64,000 bases of DNA from Citrobacter telavivensis (GCA_009363175.1 CP045205.1:3224001-3288000); one strand, 5' to 3'. Counted from the stretch's first letter, positions 17,312 through 25,493 are shown. Numbers and translations are program-made. Notes: a model not told the origin generated them from the letters alone.

Positions 17312-18304
17312 ATGCCAAAAAACGCCAGGATTATGCCAAAAACGCCGCGCCCGCTGGTGGTCGTGCTCGCCTATGACGGACTGTGCACCTTCGAGTTTGG
17401 CGTGGCGGTCGAAATATTTGGCCTGCCGCGCCCGGAACTGGGTGCTGACTGGTATCATTTTGCCGTTGCGTCAGTCGATCCCGGTCCACTCTGCGCGACC
17501 GGCGGCGTGCGGATGATGGTGGATGGAGGGCTGGAACTGCTGGCTGAGGCGGATACCATTGTTGTTCCCGGCTGGCGGGACAGCGACGCGCCGGTGCCGG
17601 AAGCCTTGTGTGTCGCACTGCGCACCGCACAGGCGCGAGGTTGCCGTCTGTTGTCGATCTGTTCCGGCGTGTTTGTACTGGCGGCGACCGGGTTGTTGGA
17701 TGGGCGCAAAGCCACCACCCACTGGCGCTACACTGAGAAACTCCAGCAGCGTTTCCCGGCGGTCGAGGTGCTTGATGACGTTCTCTACCATGATGCGGGA
17801 CGGTTGCTGACCTCGGCGGGCAGCGCGGCGGGTATAGACCTTTGTCTCTACCTGGTCAGAGAAGACTACGGCCTCGAGGTTGCCAACAGCGTTGCCCGAC
17901 GACTGGTGGTGCAACCCCATCGCGACGGCGCGCAACCACAGCAACTGCTACGCCCCGTTGCCCGGCAGCGTGAAAGCCAGACGCTCGGCCCGTTGTTTGA
18001 TTTTCTGCATCAGAATCTGACGATGAATCATGACGCCGCCTCGCTGGCCAAACGCGCCGGAATGAGTTCGCGCACATTTTTGCGGCGTTTCACCGACTGT
18101 ACGGGCACCACGCCTGCACGTTGGATCCTCAACGAACGTTTATTACGGGCGCGCGATTACCTGGAAAATTCACCGCTCAGCGTGGAAATGATCGCGGAAC
18201 AAACCGGTTTTGGCAGTGCGGCGCTATTTCGTCACCATTTTCGCCACGCTTATTGTCTGTCCCCGTCACAATACCGAAAGAAATTTACTTTTAACGTTAA
18301 ATAA
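17312..18304 (+). CDS. GlxA-family transcriptional regulator (DJ-1/PfpI + AraC)
   Basis: 330 aa in two domains. The N-terminal DJ-1/PfpI-like fold (about residues 12-190) has the cysteine-elbow LLSICSGVFVLAATGLLDGR. The C-terminal AraC pair of helix-turn-helix motifs (about 225-325) includes MSSRTFLRRF and GFGSAALFRHHFR. These proteins sense small metabolites, but the ligand cannot be told from sequence. The start is uncertain: the first ATG has no clear box, and an in-frame ATG at 17333 follows AGGA by only 2 nt. Probable target: the divergent rhodanese gene. Confidence 0.85.
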   Translation: MPKNARIMPKTPRPLVVVLAYDGLCTFEFGVAVEIFGLPRPELGADWYHFAVASVDPGPLCATGGVRMMVDGGLELLAEADTIVVPGWRDSDAPVPEALCVALRTAQARGCRLLSICSGVFVLAATGLLDGRKATTHWRYTEKLQQRFPAVEVLDDVLYHDAGRLLTSAGSAAGIDLCLYLVREDYGLEVANSVARRLVVQPHRDGAQPQQLLRPVARQRESQTLGPLFDFLHQNLTMNHDAASLAKRAGMSSRTFLRRFTDCTGTTPARWILNERLLRARDYLENSPLSVEMIAEQTGFGSAALFRHHFRHAYCLSPSQYRKKFTFNVK

Positions 18305-18310
18305 TCACCT

Positions 18311-18345
18311 AATTCAGCTTTTGTTTAGGTTCACGCTGCTATTAT
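18311..18345 (+). promoter_or_regulatory. PhoP-type promoter of mgtS
   Basis: A perfect PhoP half-site TGTTTA (18322-18327) lies 12 bp before TATTAT (18340-18345), the spacing typical of PhoP-activated promoters. The first half-site (18311-18316, AATTCA) is degenerate. In E. coli mgtS is known to be PhoP/PhoQ-controlled. Confidence 0.65.
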
Positions 18346-18407
18346 CTCTTTCACCAACCGAAATTAAGGTAAGCGAGGAAAAACACAACCCGTCAAAGGA
18401 GGTAATT

Positions 18408-18503
18408 ATGCTGGGTAATATGAACGTTTTCATGGCCGTTCTGGGAATCATTTTATTTTCTGGATTCCTGGCCGCTTATTTCAGCCACAAATGGGATGAC
18501 TAA
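18408..18503 (+). CDS. mgtS: Small membrane protein MgtS (YneM)
   Basis: 31-residue single-helix membrane protein, seemingly identical to E. coli MgtS (MLGNMNVFMAVLGI... ending SHKWDD). The known role is to stabilise the magnesium importer MgtA and modulate PitA when magnesium is low. It has a very strong ribosome-binding site (AAAGGAGGT, 5 nt from the ATG). It is expressed from a PhoP-type promoter upstream, and an intrinsic terminator follows. Confidence 0.96.
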   Translation: MLGNMNVFMAVLGIILFSGFLAAYFSHKWDD

Positions 18504-18530
18504 TGAACGGAGAAAGTCCTGAACCGATAA

Positions 18531-18568
18531 GGCCCCTTGTCGCAACACTGCACAAGGGGCCATTTTTT
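18531..18568 (+). terminator. mgtS terminator
   Basis: GGCCCCTTGT and ACAAGGGGCC form a 10-bp stem (18531-18540 with 18552-18561), followed by ATTTTTTT on the plus strand. Confidence 0.9.
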
Positions 18569-18583
18569 TATCTCCGACAGGCA

Positions 18584-18681
18584 AAAAAAAACCGCCGGAT
18601 AACCGACGGTGAATGCTTGCATGGATAGATTTGTATTTTACTTTTTCTATCATCCTGCCAATCCCGGCAGAGACAATAGAC
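18584..18681 (-). ncRNA. mgrR: MgrR small regulatory RNA
   Basis: Minus-strand transcript convergent with mgtS, the position of MgrR in E. coli. It ends in an intrinsic terminator, CCGTCGG-TTAT-CCGGCGG plus at least eight T. The start is inferred: a PhoP-like box (CGTTTA-N5-CATTGA, 18707-18723) lies 12 bp before TAAGGT (18689-18694), which predicts a start near 18681 and an RNA of about 98 nt, the E. coli length. MgrR is an Hfq-dependent RNA known to repress eptB and ygdQ. No matching protein frame was found in it. Confidence 0.72.
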
Positions 18682-18706
18682 AGCCAATACCTTACCACGC
18701 CAATTC

Positions 18707-18723
18707 TCAATGAATGTTAAACG
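18707..18723 (-). promoter_or_regulatory. PhoP box of mgrR
   Basis: Minus-strand CGTTTA-ACATT-CATTGA: two half-sites 11 bp apart, the first 5/6 and the second about 3/6 to the TGTTTA consensus, placed 12 bp before a -10 (TAAGGT). Confidence 0.55.
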
Positions 18724-18730
18724 ACAGGAA

Positions 18731-18889
18731 CTAAGATTCCGGCGCGTCTCGTTTCCACTCTTTCTTACTCTGGCAACATGCGGTACGTGAAGACCACGGT
18801 TCAGCGGAACGTGTATTCTGTAAATCTTGCGATTCAGGACGGGAATTCCAGCGTTTTCTCTGTAATTTCTTGCGCATCAACAGCTGCAT
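18731..18889 (-). CDS. Unrecognised 52-residue basic small protein (candidate)
   Basis: An open frame of 53 codons with its own strong ribosome-binding site (GGAGG, 4 nt before ATG) at 18889. The product starts MQLLMRKKLQRKRW, is rich in Lys/Arg, has a CC pair near residue 39 and ends DAPES. It has no membrane segment or signal peptide. I do not recognise the family. It lies between mgrR and dgcZ on the same strand, and its 3' end overlaps the mgrR promoter zone. A possible promoter is TGTCAA with TAAAAC 17 bp later at about 18910-18938. The box and the clean frame favour a real gene, but only conservation can decide. Confidence 0.5.
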   Translation of the reverse strand: MQLLMRKKLQRKRWNSRPESQDLQNTRSAEPWSSRTACCQSKKEWKRDAPES

Positions 18890-18967
18890 ATGACCTCCGG
18901 GTTTCACTGTTTTAGTCCATTAATCAACTTGTTGACAGGAATTTAGCATATCGAGTGCAGACTTATG

Positions 18968-19906
18968 TCAGCTAACGGCCTGTTTTGTAAAGACCGCGTG
19001 AACGGGGGCGACGTTTACCACGTTGGTCATTCGTTGGTCCTTATCGATAAACATACAACGGTTTCTTCCCGTCTGTTTCCCCTCATACATGGCTTTGTCG
19101 GCACGGCCTAATACGGTATTCAGGGACTCGCCCGGCCAGCCGCGGGTGATTCCGCCTGTTGCTGTGATATCCAGAGTCCCGCCAGGATAGTGAATCGTTG
19201 TGCTCGCAATAGCCTGACAAATGCGTAAACCGGCCTGTCGGGCTTCTTCATCCGATTTTGCCCGGATGACAATCACAAATTCCTCGCCGCCATAGCGGTA
19301 AGCCGTTTCATCGCTGCGCGTCCAGGCCGTCAGATTCGTCGCCAGCATACGTAGTACGATGTCCCCCACCAGGTGACCATAGCCATCGTTAATCGATTTA
19401 AATCGGTCAATATCCAGCAACAAGAGATATAACTCCAGCGGCGCGGCGTCTTTAAGTTGTCTGTCAAACGTTTCATCCAGCATCCGACGTCCAGGAAGGC
19501 CGGTTAATATATCCATATTGCTTCGCAGATTGACCAGAGATATTTTATATTCCATCACTTTCCCGGTGAAGCTTAATAAGCTGTCCTGAAAATGGTCAAA
19601 ATGGGTACCGCGCCAACGCTTTTCAATGACCGCCAACATTAATTCACGACCCGATTCATGCATTTTAGCGTGTGCATATTCCATTTCGCGAAAATGTTCC
19701 CACTCCTCGTGACTGTGCACAGTATGATTTTTTAACCACTGACCAAAATGGCATAAACAGTGTGCGTTAGTAGCAATAATATCTGCCTGCGACGCATCCT
19801 CTGTGACCACACAGTGGAACATTTTGACTAACCACTGATAATGCGTATCAATAGACTGATTAAGTTCTAAGAGGATAGCATCAATTTCTACTGCCTTTTT
19901 AATCAT
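18968..19906 (-). CDS. dgcZ: Diguanylate cyclase DgcZ (YdeH)
   Basis: Makes cyclic di-GMP from GTP. The 312-aa protein has an N-terminal CZB zinc-sensor domain whose four ligands fall at H22, C52, H79 and H83, the same positions as in E. coli DgcZ. A C-terminal GGDEF domain carries the active-site GGEEF at 206-210 and the metal aspartate in LLLLDIDRFK. No RxxD inhibitory site precedes GGEEF. I start at 19906 (MIKKAVEID): AAGGAG lies 5 nt upstream; an in-frame GTG two codons earlier overlaps it. The known role is zinc-inhibited control of poly-GlcNAc biofilm. The gene is Cpx-regulated in E. coli; only a loose GTAAC/TAAAA pair is seen here. Confidence 0.94.
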   Translation of the reverse strand: MIKKAVEIDAILLELNQSIDTHYQWLVKMFHCVVTEDASQADIIATNAHCLCHFGQWLKNHTVHSHEEWEHFREMEYAHAKMHESGRELMLAVIEKRWRGTHFDHFQDSLLSFTGKVMEYKISLVNLRSNMDILTGLPGRRMLDETFDRQLKDAAPLELYLLLLDIDRFKSINDGYGHLVGDIVLRMLATNLTAWTRSDETAYRYGGEEFVIVIRAKSDEEARQAGLRICQAIASTTIHYPGGTLDITATGGITRGWPGESLNTVLGRADKAMYEGKQTGRNRCMFIDKDQRMTNVVNVAPVHAVFTKQAVS

Positions 19907-20042
19907 CGCCACTCCTTCGCACCTGTTCCATTTCGAAAAATAGTGTAACGAGATAAAAGCAAGGTTATGTCAATTTATTAATAGAAGAGGATGGGATCAA
20001 CGGTTCAGAGCAATATGCTGATTTAACCCCGACATAGCGCCC

Positions 20043-21224
20043 TCAGAATGGCATGTTCTCCTGTTTGTCCAATTTTGTAAGAATGGTATGCCCCAGATAA
20101 TTACTCCAGTTAAAACTATTTTGCAGCACCACCACCGCATTCTGATTCCGTTTGTCAAAACCAATATAACTGGAATATCCGCCAATATACCCTACCTGCC
20201 AGGTTATCTGGCGATCGGCTAAGGTATCTGTCACCCACGCAATATTCGCCGCTTCTTTTTGACGATAAAACTGGATGCGGGAAACATCCGCAAACGCGCG
20301 GGCGAGCACGGCGTTGTCCCCTGGCGCAAAATGGGCCCGTGCGTAGCCCGCCAGATCGCGTGCGCTGCTGTATAAACTCGCCGCCCCGACCATGTTGTGG
20401 CGGAACGTCCAGTCCGGCGTCAGTTCGCCGCGTTGAATGAGCTTCGGCTGATCTCCCGCGTGGCCTAATGCGCGATACGGATAGGCTTTGAGCGACGTCG
20501 GCACAAAACTGCTGTTGCTCATCTGTAGTGGCTGGAAGATTAGACGACGGGCCAACGCCGGGATCGACTCACCGGTTTGACGTTGCACGATGTAGCCAAG
20601 CAGCGCGTAACCGATATTGGAATAGCGCGGCACGCGCGCTTCAGGCGCGGTGAAGTCGGAGAGAAATGTCAGCACCGTGTCGTTATCCAGTTGGGTATAA
20701 AAATTTTCACCCGTACTGAAATAGTGCAGAAGATTTTCCAGAGTCAGCAAATCCATCGGTTGTCTGGGTAAACCGGAAGTATGCGTCGCCAGTTGCAGCA
20801 GGGTAATTTTTCTGGCGTCCTCGCTTAACGGCGTACTGGCCGGTAGCAGTTGCGCCAGCGTGTCGTTCCACTGAAGCACGCCCTGATTCACCAGAACGGT
20901 AGTGACTTCCGCGGTCACCCCTTTACTCAGCGACCCCAGCGCAAATAGCGTGTCCGGCGTGATCGGATAACGATGCCTGCTGTCGGTCACACCGTAACTG
21001 TGGAACTCCACCGGCCCGTTGTGCTGAATAACCGCCACCACCATCCCGGTCACCTGCTTTTCCTGCATATACTGGCGGATCATCGGATCGATGCCGCGCG
21101 CGTAGTAACCCACCACCGCCTGCGCACGCTGTTCAGCCGGCATATTCATCTGCGATAAGGTGCTGTTGCCACAACCGGCCAGTAGCAGGACAGAGGAAAG
21201 AAGGAGGGGTGCGGATCCTTTCAT
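20043..21224 (-). CDS. Beta-lactamase-fold serine hydrolase, lipoprotein
   Basis: 393-aa class C beta-lactamase/penicillin-binding-protein-like hydrolase. A lipobox LLAGC puts the lipid-bearing cysteine at residue 18, with Gly at +2, so outer-membrane sorting is likely. Catalytic motifs are S98-L-S-K101 and Y201-S-N203, and a glycine-rich GYIGGYSS near the C-terminus takes the place of KTG. The substrate could be a peptidoglycan peptide or an ester; sequence cannot tell, and resistance should not be assumed. The ribosome-binding site is weak. It lies between dgcZ and dcp, where I recall no such gene in K-12. Confidence 0.85.
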   Translation of the reverse strand: MKGSAPLLLSSVLLLAGCGNSTLSQMNMPAEQRAQAVVGYYARGIDPMIRQYMQEKQVTGMVVAVIQHNGPVEFHSYGVTDSRHRYPITPDTLFALGSLSKGVTAEVTTVLVNQGVLQWNDTLAQLLPASTPLSEDARKITLLQLATHTSGLPRQPMDLLTLENLLHYFSTGENFYTQLDNDTVLTFLSDFTAPEARVPRYSNIGYALLGYIVQRQTGESIPALARRLIFQPLQMSNSSFVPTSLKAYPYRALGHAGDQPKLIQRGELTPDWTFRHNMVGAASLYSSARDLAGYARAHFAPGDNAVLARAFADVSRIQFYRQKEAANIAWVTDTLADRQITWQVGYIGGYSSYIGFDKRNQNAVVVLQNSFNWSNYLGHTILTKLDKQENMPF

Positions 21225-21349
21225 GGGATGAAAATTACCTGAAGGGTATCAGCGCAGAAAGGGAGGAAAACAGGCATGTGCAACCGCGGACTCCGAAAAA
21301 AGAAGCCCGCATTGTACATCAAGTTACCCGTATTGGGTTGTCAATCGTC

Positions 21350-23395
21350 TTATCCCGCCAGGCCACGGTGTCTGAGCATGTGGTCGATCTGCGGTTCATT
21401 TCCTCGCCAGGCCGGGTAAAGATGCTCTAAATCTTCACTGTTGCCCCGCGATAAAATCGCCTCGCGGAAACGCTGACCGTTCTCGCGCGTCAGCCCACCC
21501 TGCTCCACAAACCACTGAAAGCCGTCATCCGCCAGCATCTGCGTCCAGAGATAGGCGTAATAGCCTGCCGCGTAACCCCCGCCAAAAATATGAGCAAAAT
21601 AGCTGCTGCGATAGCGCGGTGGTACCGCCGGAAGACTGAGTTGCTCTGCCGCCAGCAGTTGCTTTTCAAACGACTCGACCTGCTGGCTCGATGCTTCAAC
21701 AGACAGCCTGTGCCAGCCCATATCCAGCAGCGCGGCGCTGAGCAGTTCGCTCATGTCATAGCCTTTATTGAACAGGCTTGCCTTACGCATTTTGTCCTGT
21801 AGCGCCTCTGGCATTTTCTCGCCGGTAGCATAATGGCGGGCGTAGCGCCCAAATACCGCCGGGTGGCTCGCCCAGTGTTCGTTAATCTGCGATGGAAATT
21901 CAACGAAATCACGCGGCGTATTGGTGCCGGAGAGCGTGGCATAACGCTGTGAGGCAAACAGCCCGTGCAGGGTATGACCGAACTCATGGAACAGCGTGAT
22001 GACATCATCCCAGAGTAACAGCGCGGGCTGTCCCGCCGCGGGCTTCTGATAATTACAGACGTTGTAGATAACCGGTTGGGTTTCGTTGAGCGTCGACTGC
22101 TCGACAAAATTGCCCATCCAGGCACCGCCGCTTTTCGAATCACGGGCAAAGAAATCACCGTAATAAAGCGCCAGTCCGACGCCGTTATGATCGAAGATTT
22201 CCCAGACGCGCACATCCGGATGGTAGACCGGAATATCAAAGCGCTCGATGAATTTGATGCCAAAGAGTTGGTTGGCGGTCCAGAACACCCCTTCGTGCAG
22301 AACGGTATCCAGTTCAAAATAAGGTTTTAGCTGTGATTCATCTAACGCATATTTCGCGCGGCGCACCTGCTCGGCATAAAACGACCAGTCCCAGGCCTGC
22401 GCGCTAAACCCGCCCTGTTCGTCATCAATGACCTGCTGAATATCGGCCAACTCATTCAACGCCCGCTGACGTGCGGCAGGAACAATTGCGCGCATAAACG
22501 CCAGTGCGGCGTCTGGCGTTTTTGCCATCTGATCGGCGATTTTCCACGACGCGTAATCCGCAAAGCCCAACAGTTGCGCCTGACGGGCTCGAAGGGTGAC
22601 CAGTCGCTGAATCAGCGCTCGCGTGTCATTGTCGTCCCCTTTCTCCGCACGACGCCACCCGGCGTTAAACAGATTCTCCCGCGTCTGACGATCGCGCAGC
22701 ACGCTTAACGCCGGCTGTTGGGTCGTATTCAGTAGCGGAATGAGCCATCCCTCGGTTAGCCCTTTTTCACTCGCCGCCTGACGCGCGCTGGCTACCTCTT
22801 CCGCACTGAGTCCCTCCAGTTGATGGGCATAGTCCACCACCAGACCACCGGATTTATTCGCCGCCAGCAGACGCTGGTTAAACTGGCTGGTGAGCGTCGC
22901 CGCTTCGGTATTAAGTGCCCGGAGCTGCATTTTGTCGGCGTCGCTCAGTTGCGCACCAGCAAGGACAAAGCGCTGATGCGTCACCTCAATCAAACGCACG
23001 GATTCGCTGTCGAGCCCCAGCGCATCGCGCTGTTGCCAGACGTGGTCGACGCGGGAAAATAGCGCACTGTTAAGCCAGATATCATTCGCCAGTTCCGCGA
23101 GTTCGGCGGAAAACGCCTCATCGAGACGCTGAAGTTGCTCATTGGTATGCGCGGCGGTCATGGCAAAGAAGACACTGGTAACGCGGGTCAACAGTTCACC
23201 GCTTTTCTCCAGCGCGAGAACGGTATTGGTAAAATCCGGCGCATCGCGGTTAGCGATAATCACGGCGATATCCTCCCGCTTTTGCTTCATCCCTTCATCA
23301 AATGCGGGACGATAATGACTGACTTCAATCAGATCAAAACGGGGTGCCTGATACGGTAACAGGCTGTGGCTAAAGAACGGATTCGTTAACGACAT
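21350..23395 (-). CDS. dcp: Peptidyl-dipeptidase Dcp
   Basis: Zinc metallopeptidase of family M3, 681 aa, the same length as E. coli Dcp. It removes C-terminal dipeptides. The zinc motif HEFGH falls at about residues 470-474 in LFHEFGHTLHGLFA, and the substrate loop FAHIFGGGYAAGYYAYLW is present near the C-terminus. AGGAGTGAAAG precedes the ATG. Divergent from ydfG. Confidence 0.97.
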   Translation of the reverse strand: MSLTNPFFSHSLLPYQAPRFDLIEVSHYRPAFDEGMKQKREDIAVIIANRDAPDFTNTVLALEKSGELLTRVTSVFFAMTAAHTNEQLQRLDEAFSAELAELANDIWLNSALFSRVDHVWQQRDALGLDSESVRLIEVTHQRFVLAGAQLSDADKMQLRALNTEAATLTSQFNQRLLAANKSGGLVVDYAHQLEGLSAEEVASARQAASEKGLTEGWLIPLLNTTQQPALSVLRDRQTRENLFNAGWRRAEKGDDNDTRALIQRLVTLRARQAQLLGFADYASWKIADQMAKTPDAALAFMRAIVPAARQRALNELADIQQVIDDEQGGFSAQAWDWSFYAEQVRRAKYALDESQLKPYFELDTVLHEGVFWTANQLFGIKFIERFDIPVYHPDVRVWEIFDHNGVGLALYYGDFFARDSKSGGAWMGNFVEQSTLNETQPVIYNVCNYQKPAAGQPALLLWDDVITLFHEFGHTLHGLFASQRYATLSGTNTPRDFVEFPSQINEHWASHPAVFGRYARHYATGEKMPEALQDKMRKASLFNKGYDMSELLSAALLDMGWHRLSVEASSQQVESFEKQLLAAEQLSLPAVPPRYRSSYFAHIFGGGYAAGYYAYLWTQMLADDGFQWFVEQGGLTRENGQRFREAILSRGNSEDLEHLYPAWRGNEPQIDHMLRHRGLAG

Positions 23396-23533
23396 CTTTC
23401 ACTCCTGAAAACGATTTGTTCAATAGAGTAGGCTTCAGGGTAAAAGACCGCAATCCTGTAAAACCAGGATTACCCGCGTGGGCGGATCGCGTGCTATGGT
23501 AGTTAAACGTAAAAAGCGTTGAGGAACAGTGAG

Positions 23534-24280
23534 ATGATCGTTTTAGTAACCGGAGCAACAGCAGGTTTTGGTGAATGCATTACACGTCGTTTTGTTGAGA
23601 ACGGGCATAAAGTCATTGCCACTGGCCGTCGCCAGGAACGCCTGCAAGAGTTAAAAGAGTCGCTGGGTGATAACGTGCTGACCGCGCAACTGGATGTCCG
23701 CAACCGCGCGGCCATTGAGGAGATGCTGGCGTCATTGCCTGCCGGGTGGCGTGATATCGATCTGCTGGTCAATAACGCCGGTCTGGCGCTGGGCCTGGAA
23801 CCTGCGCATAAAGCCAGTGTGGAAGACTGGGAAACCATGATCGATACCAACAACAAAGGGCTGGTTTACATGACCCGCGCCGTCCTGCCTGGCATGGTAG
23901 AGCGTAACCGGGGTCATATCATCAATATTGGCTCTACGGCAGGCAGTTGGCCTTATGCCGGCGGTAACGTTTATGGCGCGACCAAAGCGTTTGTTCGTCA
24001 GTTTAGCCTGAATCTGCGTACCGATCTGCACGGTACGGCGGTTCGCGTCACGGATATCGAACCGGGTCTGGTGGGCGGTACTGAGTTTTCCAACGTGCGC
24101 TTTAAAGGCGATGACAACAAAGCGGACAAAACCTATGAGAACACCACGGCGCTGACGCCGGAAGATGTGACCGAAGCAGTCTGGTGGGTTGCCACCCTGC
24201 CTGCCCATGTGAACATCAATACGGTAGAAATGATGCCTGTGACGCAGTCATTTGCCGGACTGAGCGTTCACCGCGGTTAA
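23534..24280 (+). CDS. ydfG: 3-hydroxy acid / malonic semialdehyde dehydrogenase YdfG
   Basis: NADP-dependent short-chain dehydrogenase of 248 aa. It acts on L-allo-threonine, serine and 3-hydroxy acids and, in the Rut pathway context, reduces malonic semialdehyde. The nucleotide motif TGATAGFG is at 6-13 and the catalytic triad S134, Y147, K151 matches the E. coli numbering. I start at the ATG at 23534 (MIVLVTGA), preceded by GAGGAACAGTGAG; an upstream ATG at 23519 adds five residues absent from E. coli. A GC-rich hairpin follows the stop. Confidence 0.96.
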   Translation: MIVLVTGATAGFGECITRRFVENGHKVIATGRRQERLQELKESLGDNVLTAQLDVRNRAAIEEMLASLPAGWRDIDLLVNNAGLALGLEPAHKASVEDWETMIDTNNKGLVYMTRAVLPGMVERNRGHIINIGSTAGSWPYAGGNVYGATKAFVRQFSLNLRTDLHGTAVRVTDIEPGLVGGTEFSNVRFKGDDNKADKTYENTTALTPEDVTEAVWWVATLPAHVNINTVEMMPVTQSFAGLSVHRG

Positions 24281-24288
24281 TTTTGCCT

Positions 24289-24306
24289 CCCGGCCTGCGG
24301 GCCGGG
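24289..24306 (+). terminator. Hairpin after ydfG
   Basis: CCCGGCC-TGCG-GGCCGGG, a 7-bp GC stem 9 bp past the ydfG stop, without a T tract. Confidence 0.5.
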
Positions 24307-24367
24307 TATAGCTCGCGACAAAAAAGTGGTAGAATTTGTGGGTTAACTTTTTAAAAAGTAAGAGCGA

Positions 24368-25054
24368 ATGACCGTCGAAACGCAACTCAACCCTACACAG
24401 CCCGTAAATCAGCAGATTTATCGCATTCTTCGCCGTGACATCGTGCACTGCCTCATTGCGCCAGGCACGCCGCTGTCCGAAAAAGAGGTGTCTGTTCGCT
24501 TCGATGTCTCTCGTCAACCGGTGCGCGAAGCGTTTATTAAGCTCGCGGAAAACGGATTGATCCAGATCCGCCCGCAGCGCGGCAGCTACGTCAACAAGAT
24601 CTCCCTCTCGCAGGTGCGAAACGGCTGCTTTGTCCGTCAGGCTATCGAATGCGCAGTGGCGCGGCGGGCCGCAGCCCAAATCACCGACAGTCAGTGCTAT
24701 CAGCTTGAGCAGAATCTCAATCAGCAGCGGATTGCCATTGAGCGCAAACAGCTGAACGATTTCTTCGAGCTGGATGACAATTTCCACCAGAAGCTGGCAA
24801 CCATTGCCGACTGTCAGTTGGCATGGGACACCATCGAAAATATCAAGGCCACTATCGACCGCGTGCGTTACATGAGCCTTGATCACGTTTCCCCGCCGGA
24901 AATGTTACTCCGTCAGCACCTCGATATTTTTGCCGCGCTGGAAAAGCACGACGCCGATGCCGTCGAGCAGGCAATGACCCAACATCTGCAAGAAATTGGC
25001 GAATCGGTCCTGTTGATCCGCCAGGAAAACAGTGACTGGTTCAGCGAAGAGTAA
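24368..25054 (+). CDS. rspR: GntR/FadR-family regulator RspR (YdfH)
   Basis: 228-aa transcription factor: an N-terminal GntR winged helix (about 15-80, including KEVSVRFDVSRQPVREAFIKL) and a C-terminal all-helical FCD ligand domain with histidines suited to metal binding (LDDNFHQKL, LLRQHLD, MTQHLQEI). E. coli YdfH is reported to repress rspA. Here the rsp locus next door is enlarged, and three of its promoters share a sequence that would be the natural target of this protein. The likely effector is a hexuronate-pathway intermediate, which is inference. Confidence 0.92.
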   Translation: MTVETQLNPTQPVNQQIYRILRRDIVHCLIAPGTPLSEKEVSVRFDVSRQPVREAFIKLAENGLIQIRPQRGSYVNKISLSQVRNGCFVRQAIECAVARRAAAQITDSQCYQLEQNLNQQRIAIERKQLNDFFELDDNFHQKLATIADCQLAWDTIENIKATIDRVRYMSLDHVSPPEMLLRQHLDIFAALEKHDADAVEQAMTQHLQEIGESVLLIRQENSDWFSEE

Positions 25055-25131
25055 TTCCCCCACCTCATCTCCTGCGAGATGAGGTTTCCTCGTTTTCTTC
25101 CCTGCATGTCCGCATCAAAAAAGATGTGAGA

Positions 25132-25173
25132 TTGATCAAAAACAAAAAAATTCCTGACTGATAAGCGTATTTA
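25132..25173 (+). promoter_or_regulatory. FNR-type promoter of ydfZ
   Basis: TTGATCAAAAACAA (25132-25145) matches TTGAT-N4-ATCAA at 9 of 10 positions. TATTTA (25168-25173) fits a -10 whose start near 25180 puts the FNR centre at -41.5, a class II arrangement. ydfZ is known to be FNR-activated in E. coli. Confidence 0.68.
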
Positions 25174-25187
25174 TATAGCGCCCGTTA

Positions 25188-25206
25188 CGTGGGACCTGAG
25201 CCCACG
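25188..25206 (+). other. Stem-loop in the ydfZ leader
   Basis: CGTGGG-ACCTGAG-CCCACG, a 6-bp perfect stem about 8 nt into the predicted transcript. Its function is unknown. Confidence 0.4.
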
Positions 25207-25240
25207 GGCTTTGACGGTAAGTTAGAAAGGAGAAAATACC

Positions 25241-25444
25241 ATGATGACATACGATCGTAACCGTAACGCAATCACCACAGGTAGCCGTGTGATGATCAGT
25301 GGCACCGGCCATACCGGTCGCATCAAAGCGATTGATACCGAGGGCCGGGATGCGGCGCAAATTCGTCGTGAAAAAACAGTCGAAGTGGAAGGCTGTGAAG
25401 GCATATTTGCCCCGGTAGAACTGATTCGGCTCGGCATGAACTAA
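25241..25444 (+). CDS. ydfZ: Selenium-binding protein YdfZ
   Basis: 67-aa cytoplasmic protein close to E. coli YdfZ, reported to carry selenium. The N-terminus MMTYDRNRNAITTGSRV and the C-terminus LIRLGMN match. The single cysteine in VEGCEG is the plausible selenium site. AGAAAGGAG precedes the ATG. Controlled by an FNR-type promoter upstream, which suits the selenate reductase genes further along the window. Confidence 0.93.
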   Translation: MMTYDRNRNAITTGSRVMISGTGHTGRIKAIDTEGRDAAQIRREKTVEVEGCEGIFAPVELIRLGMN

Positions 25445-25453
25445 TGGTGTGAG

Positions 25454-25481
25454 TGCCGGATAATGCCTTGATTATCCGGCA
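25454..25481. terminator. Bidirectional hairpin between ydfZ and ydfI
   Basis: TGCCGGATAAT-GCCTTG-ATTATCCGGCA, an 11-bp perfect stem between convergent genes. Confidence 0.65.
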
Positions 25482-25493
25482 GTCCTGAGGCAG

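Noticed and set aside
19930..19965. CpxR box before dgcZ
   Set aside because: GTAAC and TAAAA are present, but neither half is a clean GTAAA; expected from E. coli but not shown by the sequence.
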